The notes below the pieces were generated by a model that saw nothing but the letters and a program-made list of their open reading frames with translations, was not told the DNA's origin and did no database searches. 64,000 nt of DNA from Leptolinea sp. HRD-7 (lineage in GTDB: Bacteria > Chloroflexota > Anaerolineae > Anaerolineales > Anaerolineaceae), in contig AP024710.1 in NCBI GenBank assembly GCA_024363285.1, forward strand, positions 310,001-374,000. The letters run 5' to 3'. This document shows positions 58,338-64,000 of this stretch, one piece after another. The translations under genes were made by a program, and so were the position numbers. Positions within the stretch are counted from its first letter, which is position 1, and each line of letters begins with the position of its first letter.

Positions 58338-58838
58338 ATGGATTGTAAACAATTGGGACACCCCGAAAACGCCAACCCGGAAGAAGACAGCATGACCTTC
58401 CAGGAAAAACAAAGCCTGGTGGTACTGGGATGCGTGGTAATTATCCTTATCGGCTACATTATCTTTCTTGCCGGCATGGCCAAAGCCGGCACGTTGACTG
58501 CCGCCAATGATCTGGCCTTCTGGGCCGGGGTATTGCTGAAACTGATCGGAATTCAGATCGGTGTCAACATCGTGATCATGATCATTTTCAACATTGTGCT
58601 GACCATTATCGCCACCGACCGCATCCCGGAAAAAACCGATGAGCTTGACCGGCAGATCGAACAGCGCAGCACCGTGCTGGGCAGTTACGTTTTTTTTGTC
58701 GGGTTCCTGATCAGTATGGCATTGGCCGCATTCGGACTGCCTGTTTGGCTGGTGTTCAACGTGATCGTGGCCGCATTCTTTGCCATGCAGTTCACCTGGG
58801 TCATCACCCAGAACCGCATGTATCACCGGGGATTCTGA
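58338..58838 (+). CDS. Four-helix membrane protein, partner of the XRE regulator
   Basis: 166 residues, GAGG 5 nt before the ATG. Four membrane helices (about 29-50, 60-93, 118-135, 137-158) with [20 protein letters not shown] in the loop between helices 2 and 3. This loop, with the following XRE gene, resembles DUF2178-type proteins coupled to YozG-like regulators. Starts an operon with the XRE gene directly following (1-nt gap). Confidence 0.65.
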   Translation: MDCKQLGHPENANPEEDSMTFQEKQSLVVLGCVVIILIGYIIFLAGMAKAGTLTAANDLAFWAGVLLKLIGIQIGVNIVIMIIFNIVLTIIATDRIPEKTDELDRQIEQRSTVLGSYVFFVGFLISMALAAFGLPVWLVFNVIVAAFFAMQFTWVITQNRMYHRGF

Positions 58839-58839
58839 C

Positions 58840-59067
58840 ATGGAACAGAACCGTATCCGCAACAACATCCGCACCCTGCGGTTTATGCACGGTGAAATGA
58901 CGCAACAGGAACTGGCTGATAAGGTTGGCGTTACCCGCCAGACGATCATCTCGATGGAAAAAGACAAGTACTCCCCTTCCCTCGAACTGGCCTTCCGTAT
59001 CGCCCTTGTGTTTGGCGAACCCCTTGAAAAAGTCTTCTCGTACGAGCCTGAAGATAAAAAGAATTAG
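58840..59067 (+). CDS. XRE-family regulator (YozG-like)
   Basis: 75 residues from the ATG at 58840, 1 nt after the previous stop. [55 protein letters not shown] is a complete helix-turn-helix of the XRE type, and VFSYEPE ends the protein as in YozG/YgzD relatives. It is likely to bind the palindrome upstream of the operon. Confidence 0.92.
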   Translation: MEQNRIRNNIRTLRFMHGEMTQQELADKVGVTRQTIISMEKDKYSPSLELAFRIALVFGEPLEKVFSYEPEDKKN

Positions 59068-59090
59068 GTAGTTCAAATCAGGAGAAAAAA

Positions 59091-59741
59091 ATGAATACAT
59101 TTCAAAAGGCAGGCGGCATGGCCGCCCTCGCCCATGCTTTCGCCTACCTTGTGGGTATCATACTGGCCGTTACCCTGATCTTCCCGGTCTTGAACGGCAA
59201 CCCGGATGGTTATTTCGAATATGTGCGTGACAACCCGGTTCTGATGCACACCTGGATCTTGATCACCTATTGGGGATCGGCCGTTTCAGTGGTTTTCATG
59301 GCATTGGCGCTGTACCACCGTCTGAACACCCGCTCCCCTTTGATAATGCAGGCAGCCACCGTGTTTGGCCTGATCTGGGCCGGGCTGATCATCGCCAGCG
59401 CGAACCTGATGTTGAATGACTTCCGTGTGATCACAGAGCTATTCACAAATGATCCATCACTCACCCCTACCGCCTGGACGATTCTGGAAGCCGTGGAAAA
59501 CGGGATCATCAGCGGCAATGAACTGGTGGGCAGCCTGTGGGTATCACTGGTCTGCCTCGCGGCACTCCGCCAAAACGGGCTTACTCGACCGCTGGCTACA
59601 CTGGGGGTCACACTCGGTGTTGTGGGGCTGGTCACCCTGGTATTCCCTGAAGCCTGCTTCGTGTTCGGTCTGTGTATGGTTATCTGGTCGATCTGGCTGG
59701 GGGTTGAATTTCTGCAAACAAAAGTGGAAGTCGCTGCTTAA
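59091..59741 (+). CDS. DUF4386-like membrane protein 1
   Basis: 216 residues, AGGAG 7 nt before the ATG. Six membrane helices. QKAGGMAALAHAFAYLVGIIL at the start and DPSLTPTAWTILEAVENGI in an outer loop are typical of DUF4386-like proteins, which have such start and a conserved acidic loop. Function unknown. It belongs to the XRE operon; 12 nt separate it from the next DUF4386 gene. Confidence 0.65.
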   Translation: MNTFQKAGGMAALAHAFAYLVGIILAVTLIFPVLNGNPDGYFEYVRDNPVLMHTWILITYWGSAVSVVFMALALYHRLNTRSPLIMQAATVFGLIWAGLIIASANLMLNDFRVITELFTNDPSLTPTAWTILEAVENGIISGNELVGSLWVSLVCLAALRQNGLTRPLATLGVTLGVVGLVTLVFPEACFVFGLCMVIWSIWLGVEFLQTKVEVAA

Positions 59742-59753
59742 GGAAAACAAACG

Positions 59754-60407
59754 ATGAAAATCACACGCACGGAATCAATATTTGTTGGGACGTTCTTTTT
59801 GCTCGCGATGGCAGGCAGCCTGGTGGGCGCCGGCTTGATTGAGCCGGTGATCGCCGCCTCCGACCCGTTATCCGCCGTGATGGGGAACCAGGGTACTCTT
59901 CTGGCCGGCATCTTCCTCGAGTTGACATGCGCCATATGCGTGGTGGGTATCGCCATGTTCATGTTCCAAATCATGAAAACGGCCACCCCGGCGTTGGCCG
60001 CCGGCTACCTCGGTTTTCGCACTGTGGAAGCGGTGTTCTGCGCGCTGATCACCATTGCGCCGGTATCCCTAATTGCGTTATCCCGCATGCCTGATTCAGC
60101 ATCCGCCGATACGGCTGTACAGGTAGTGCTCCTCATACGCTCGTTTTCCATCGGGCTGCCTCTGGCTTTGTTCTTCTGTCTGGGAGCTTTGTGCCTGTAC
60201 CCTGGTTTGTATTTCGGTGGTCTGCTTCCGCGGTTCATTCCGGTATGGGGGCTGATTGCGGTCGCGCTCGTGCTGGTGATGAATGTAGCCGGGCAGTACT
60301 TCCCGATTCAACTGGAAATCAAGCTAATGCTGGCCCTCCCCATGATCCTGAATGAGATCTTCATGGGCTTCTGGCTGATCGTCAAAGGGTTCAACCAAAA
60401 CGCGTAG
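59754..60407 (+). CDS. DUF4386 membrane protein 2
   Basis: 217 residues, six membrane helices. ESIFVGTFFLLAMAGSLVGAG at the N-terminus, AAGYLGFRTVEAVFCAL near 85 (the RTVEAV acidic/basic motif is diagnostic of DUF4386), and PRFIPVWGLIAVALVLV near 157. Function unknown. Together with the preceding gene it may form a heteromer. Confidence 0.82.
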   Translation: MKITRTESIFVGTFFLLAMAGSLVGAGLIEPVIAASDPLSAVMGNQGTLLAGIFLELTCAICVVGIAMFMFQIMKTATPALAAGYLGFRTVEAVFCALITIAPVSLIALSRMPDSASADTAVQVVLLIRSFSIGLPLALFFCLGALCLYPGLYFGGLLPRFIPVWGLIAVALVLVMNVAGQYFPIQLEIKLMLALPMILNEIFMGFWLIVKGFNQNA

Positions 60408-60454
60408 TTAAAACATGTTTCCACATAAGTGTAAGTAGATAAAGGCAGGAAAAA

Positions 60455-61447
60455 ATGAAAGCTGTATATTTTGATGAATTTGGTTCACCCGATGTTCTCT
60501 ATATAAAAGAAGTAGACAAACCCGTTCCGGCAATTAATGAGGTCCTGATAAAGGTAAAAGCAACATCGGTCAATTATGGTGACCTGGTAGCGCGGAATTT
60601 CAAGAATATCCCATCACGTGAATTTAATATGCCGGGAGTGTTGTGGTTGATAACCCGCTTCGCTTTTGGCTTGAACAAACCGAATATTCATATTTTAGGC
60701 AGCGAGTACTCCGGAATTGTAGAAAGTACAGGCAGTGCAGTGACTCGTTTCAAACCGGGTGACGAAGTCTTCGGGTATGTCGGTGAGAGTATGGGTGCCT
60801 GCGCGGAATACCTGCGGGTACGTGAAGACTCAACCATAGCCCTGAAGCCTTCCAACATGTCATTTGAAGAAGCCGCGGTAATTCCCTACGGCGCCATTAT
60901 GGCTCTTTACCTGCTGCGTAAAGTGAACGTGCGAGCCGGACAAAACGTGTTGATCATCGGCGCGTCCGGCGGGATCGGGTCAGCCGCCGTGCAGATCGCC
61001 CGCGCTACGGGCGCCAGGGTGACCGGTGTTTGCGGCACCAACCGGGTTGATTATGTCAAATCGCTGGGCGCCGAAAAAGTTATTGATTACACGCGTGAGG
61101 ATTACACTACAACCGGTGAGACCTACGACCTGATCTTTGACGTATTGGGCAGGGGCCCGGTCACCGCGTGCCGCGCTATTCTGAAGCCGGGCGGAATTCA
61201 CTTCTGCGCCAGTTTTAAAATGAAACAGTTGATCAACATGCTGCTGACGTCACGCTCAGACAAGAGAATGATATGCGGTATCGCTCCGGGTAGACTTCAG
61301 GAATTGCTCGACATTCGTGAAATGATCGAAGCGGGTATTTTCAAATCTTTTCCAGCCCGGCAATTCCCTATGAATCACGTGGCAGAAGCTCACCGATACG
61401 CCGAATCAAAAGTCCGGCAGGGGCATGTAGGAATACGCATTGCATAA
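60455..61447 (+). CDS. Zinc-independent MDR-family NAD(P) oxidoreductase (quinone reductase-like)
   Basis: 330 residues, with an AGGA ribosome site. MKAVYFDEFGSPDVLYIKEV is the usual start, VNYGDLVARN near 38, then the Rossmann AGQNVLIIGASGGIGSAAVQIAR at about 145-165 and GVCGTNRVDYVKSLGAEKVIDY. No structural-zinc cysteines. Reduces quinones or enals with NADPH. Last gene of the XRE group or separate; the gap is 47 nt. Confidence 0.9.
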   Translation: MKAVYFDEFGSPDVLYIKEVDKPVPAINEVLIKVKATSVNYGDLVARNFKNIPSREFNMPGVLWLITRFAFGLNKPNIHILGSEYSGIVESTGSAVTRFKPGDEVFGYVGESMGACAEYLRVREDSTIALKPSNMSFEEAAVIPYGAIMALYLLRKVNVRAGQNVLIIGASGGIGSAAVQIARATGARVTGVCGTNRVDYVKSLGAEKVIDYTREDYTTTGETYDLIFDVLGRGPVTACRAILKPGGIHFCASFKMKQLINMLLTSRSDKRMICGIAPGRLQELLDIREMIEAGIFKSFPARQFPMNHVAEAHRYAESKVRQGHVGIRIA

Positions 61448-61601
61448 AGCAGGTCATTTTACAACATCGATCAGCGAGATAAAGGCGATCAGTCGATAAA
61501 ATCCATGCGGCTGGTCGTCTTGTTTGTCCGGTTTTTCAATGATTTGCGGTTATATTTTCGAAGATGCATCTTCGCACATTCCAAGCAACAAAGGAGATTG
61601 A

Positions 61602-62174
61602 ATGTCAGAAACATTGTGGCTAGAACGGAACATGGATCGTTCTGCAGACGAGGATGCCCGTTTGGTTGCTGCCGCCCGGGATGACCCGGCCGCGCTCAGA
61701 CCGGTTTATGAAAAGTGGCTGCCGCGCGTTTACCGATATTTCTTTTTTCGTGTGGGTAACGAAAAAGATGCCGAAGACCTGACCTCACAAGTCTTTCTGC
61801 AGGTTTGTGAAACCCTGCCCCGCTACCGTACCTCCGCCCGGTTTTCCACCTGGCTGTTCACCATTGCCCATTCGCGCATGGTCGATTTCTACCGAAGGCA
61901 ACATCCGGAATTTGATCTGGAGAGTGTGGCCCAAATACCCGCGCCCGATACTGCATCACACCAGGTGGACAGGCATGAGGACATAGAGCGATTAATTGGC
62001 CTGTTGAAGATATGCACAAATGAAGAACAGGAATTGATCCGTCTGCGGTTCGCTGCTGACCTGAATTACGCGGAAATCGGGGTGATCCTGCACAAAAGGG
62101 AAGACGCCGTGCGTAAATCGATTTCACGGTTGATCCAACGGTTGAAGGCACAAACGGAGGTGAATAATGACTAA
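61602..62174 (+). CDS. ECF-type RNA polymerase sigma factor
   Basis: 190 residues, GGAG 5 nt before the ATG. Region 2: YRYFFFRVGNEKDAEDLTSQVFLQVCE and RFSTWLFTIAHSRMVDFYRR. Region 4: CTNEEQELIRLRFAADLNYAEIGVILHKREDAVRKSISRLI. A standard ECF without region 3. It overlaps the following membrane protein by 8 nt, which should be its anti-sigma factor. Confidence 0.95.
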   Translation: MSETLWLERNMDRSADEDARLVAAARDDPAALRPVYEKWLPRVYRYFFFRVGNEKDAEDLTSQVFLQVCETLPRYRTSARFSTWLFTIAHSRMVDFYRRQHPEFDLESVAQIPAPDTASHQVDRHEDIERLIGLLKICTNEEQELIRLRFAADLNYAEIGVILHKREDAVRKSISRLIQRLKAQTEVNND

Positions 62175-63558
62175 TATGACGAAAGATCCCATGGAAGATT
62201 TGATCCGAGAGACATCCCGAAAAGTGGAACCCCGCCGCGAATTTGCTGATTCGCTCTGGGCGGACATGCAATCTACCTGGAAAGAAAATAAGCCGGTACA
62301 TAGACAAATTCATTTTTCTCGGCCTGCCTGGGGGTTGACGTTTGCCGCGCTGGCGCTGGCCATAACCTGCGCCGCCTACGGTCCGCAAAATGTGCTGGCG
62401 GCTGTTAAAAACTTGATCGGTTATATACCGGGTATCGGCTTTGTTGAACAGGATGAATCGACACTGTACCTGGCCAGACCGGTATCTGTCACGCAAGATG
62501 GAGTGACACTTACGATAGAGCAGGCCGTGGCAGACGCCAAAGGGATCGTGGTCTCGTATCATATGGATGGACTTCCGGAACCCAAACCCGGTGAAACCTA
62601 CACCTGTGTGTATTCTGATAACAGGCTTCGCCTGCCAGATGGGAAATATCGTTTACCTACCGGCGGCGGGCTGACTGGCGCGCAGGCTCGTATTGAATTT
62701 GCCCCGCTGCCGGCCGGTGTGAAGCAGGTCACGCTGGTGAGTCACGGTGAGGAGGGTTGCCCGGCTCCCATTGATTGGACTGTTGATATCCCTCTGGGCA
62801 AGATCGCCCCGCAGCCCGCGCTGCCGGTACTAGACGTTTCACCTGTCAGTTCAGAGCCGTCAAAATCGACAGCCACTCAACAAACAATAAATACCGGGAA
62901 AACAACATTGTCTGTTGAAGCCCGGGTTGAAAAGACCGTAAAACTGGATAACGGCTGGTTGGTCACCGGCCGCATCACCTGGAATGATCCTGAGATAAAA
63001 GATATTTTTGTTTCACCAGAGACGATCACAATCACCGATGCGGCGGGAAAAACCATACCGGTCGAATCGACCGATGCCAGCTATAGCAACGGAGAATTTG
63101 GGTTCATTTTGAGGCAGAAAGAGATCCAATCACCGGTCACAATGACCTTCTCCGGGTTGCAGGCAAGCGCCTATTTAGAGAATGGACCTGAATTCGGTTT
63201 CTTTGCCGGGAATGATCCCCAGCCTGGAAAGGAATGGAAAATTAACAAGGAACTGGAGCTATTTGGTTTGCCTGTAGAAATTGTTAAAATTTCGGCGGTA
63301 ACCTTTGACGATGGCGTCAATGGTTATGCAGTAATCATGAAAAAACCAGAAATTATCAACAACATTGGCTTACGTTATGTATCTGCGGAAAATGGTGGTG
63401 GATGGTTTAGTGAAGGCCGCCTCCTTCCGGAAAACCATTATGAATTACGGATGGGTTTCCCGGAAGGCAGACCGGATGGATCTGTCACATTTGCCATCAG
63501 TGACATGCAATGGTTATTAACCTGGAACCACAAAATCTCATGGATGATGCCGGAATAA
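62167..63558 (+). CDS. Putative anti-sigma factor / DUF4179-like membrane protein
   Basis: 463 residues. Cytosolic N-terminal segment of about 50 residues, one membrane helix at about 57-77 (WGLTFAALALAITCAAYG), then a large extracytoplasmic domain with DUF4179-like beta sandwich pieces (SVTQDGVTLTIEQAVADAKGIVVSYHMDG). A CxxC/HxxxC zinc anti-sigma motif is not evident. Overlap with the sigma gene makes a regulatory pair likely; how the signal passes is unknown. Confidence 0.75.
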   Translation: MTNMTKDPMEDLIRETSRKVEPRREFADSLWADMQSTWKENKPVHRQIHFSRPAWGLTFAALALAITCAAYGPQNVLAAVKNLIGYIPGIGFVEQDESTLYLARPVSVTQDGVTLTIEQAVADAKGIVVSYHMDGLPEPKPGETYTCVYSDNRLRLPDGKYRLPTGGGLTGAQARIEFAPLPAGVKQVTLVSHGEEGCPAPIDWTVDIPLGKIAPQPALPVLDVSPVSSEPSKSTATQQTINTGKTTLSVEARVEKTVKLDNGWLVTGRITWNDPEIKDIFVSPETITITDAAGKTIPVESTDASYSNGEFGFILRQKEIQSPVTMTFSGLQASAYLENGPEFGFFAGNDPQPGKEWKINKELELFGLPVEIVKISAVTFDDGVNGYAVIMKKPEIINNIGLRYVSAENGGGWFSEGRLLPENHYELRMGFPEGRPDGSVTFAISDMQWLLTWNHKISWMMPE

Positions 63559-63576
63559 GCTGAACGGAACAACCAG

Positions 63577-63612
63577 AACGCCCGGTGAATATCATCGGGC
63601 GTTCGTTTTTTC
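63577..63612 (+). terminator. Rho-independent terminator of the sigma/anti-sigma operon
   Basis: Perfect 8-bp stem AACGCCCG/CGGGCGTT (63577-63584, 63596-63603) with an 11-nt loop, followed by CGTTTTTT. Lies 19 nt after the anti-sigma stop, and is close to the convergent partial gene's end. Confidence 0.9.
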
Positions 63613-63624
63613 CACTTTCCAGAT

Positions 63625-64000
63625 CTAAAGTTTTTCTGCGCCCAGTGTTTGCGGCTGATTAATCACCAGGCCTGCGTCTTTTTGCGGTTCTCCTGGATTC
63701 TGGTAAAGAGCAATTCCCAACAGAAAGCTTATGACTATTATTAATTCCTCAAGTGCAATGGGAATTATCCATTGCGCGTCTGAAACAACCAGTGAACCAA
63801 ACATCATGGAAGGATAAAATTTCATACCAAAATGCAGAAGAAACGCCAGCACTATGCTGTACTCAATGGCTTTCTTCTTCCCGGCCAGAGATACCGTTCG
63901 GCTCATCCAAACCGGCGCAATAAACGTGAGCAGGGCGCGATATAGCAACACAGCCATGCTGATCACGAGCAGCATTTGCGGATTGTCACCCAGATCCCAC
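63625..64000 (-). CDS. Membrane protein, N-terminus beyond the window edge
   Basis: The reading frame on the minus strand stays open to the right edge of the window, so the start may lie outside; an internal ATG at 63975 would give 116 residues. Three to four membrane helices are visible (MLLVISMAVLLYRALLTF, AIEYSIVLAFLLHF, ALEELIIVISFLLGIAL) and the tail is soluble. No family recognised. Confidence 0.6.
   Translation of the reverse strand, partial: WDLGDNPQMLLVISMAVLLYRALLTFIAPVWMSRTVSLAGKKKAIEYSIVLAFLLHFGMKFYPSMMFGSLVVSDAQWIIPIALEELIIVISFLLGIALYQNPGEPQKDAGLVINQPQTLGAEKL

Overview
The window is a chromosomal segment of a free-living bacterium that fits Chloroflexota, class Anaerolineae, best. 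This assignment is an inference. It rests on secreted proteins with Thr/Ser/Pro-rich linkers, many polytopic glycosyltransferase-C-like enzymes, Shine-Dalgarno sites of normal bacterial type and a mid-range GC content. No rRNA or universal phylogenetic marker is complete here except Era and the TsaB/TsaE/RimI set. There is no prophage, plasmid origin or CRISPR array. One tRNA (anticodon CAT) is present.

Layout. 1-8.4 kb: a partial thiamine pyrophosphokinase gene under a TPP riboswitch, a same-strand group (DUF4203-like membrane protein, MscS channel, Ser/Thr kinase, thioredoxin-DsbD-like fusion), then a minus-strand group with a PfkB sugar kinase, RpiB and Era. 8.5-15.1 kb: housekeeping genes, namely a phosphoribosyltransferase, GIY-YIG protein, TyrA-like dehydrogenase, site-2-type protease, and the run DUF951 - glycolipid synthase-like GT - tsaE - tsaB - rimI - family 4 uracil-DNA glycosylase. 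15.1-21.4 kb: a tightly packed surface-polysaccharide operon (nucleotide-sugar dehydrogenase, epimerase, flippase, GT4, polytopic GT-C-like protein).

21.4-28.4 kb is the accessory part. It holds an orphan HigA-type antitoxin, an AT-rich pair of divergent genes (OLD-family ATPase/TOPRIM nuclease and a NYN-domain RNase with a two-hairpin RNA leader), a GyrI-like protein, a REP-associated tyrosine transposase (RAYT) with REP palindromes on both sides, a duplicated 5' fragment of the GyrI-like gene, a 57-residue ferredoxin missed by length filters, a truncated second RAYT, and a SatD-DUF3307 pair. The SatD protein shows motifs that resemble the palm domain of nucleotide cyclases.

28.5-64 kb: mixed metabolic and membrane genes, including a ModF-like double ABC ATPase, PLP decarboxylase, a second glycosylation operon (GT39 - GT2 - GT4), an isoprenylcysteine-methyltransferase-like protein, tRNA(CAT), a CDF-like transporter, flavodoxin, two SpoIIAA/STAS-like paralogues, a TetR repressor facing a hydrolase gene across a clear operator/promoter, a frameshifted DUF1801 gene, an MBOAT/SGNH acylation pair, a patatin, two methyltransferases, a BrkB-like protein, an XRE-controlled membrane operon, and an ECF sigma/anti-sigma pair. 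REP-like palindromes related to those around the RAYT recur at 43.9 and 45.1 kb, so the RAYT probably served repeats across the genome.
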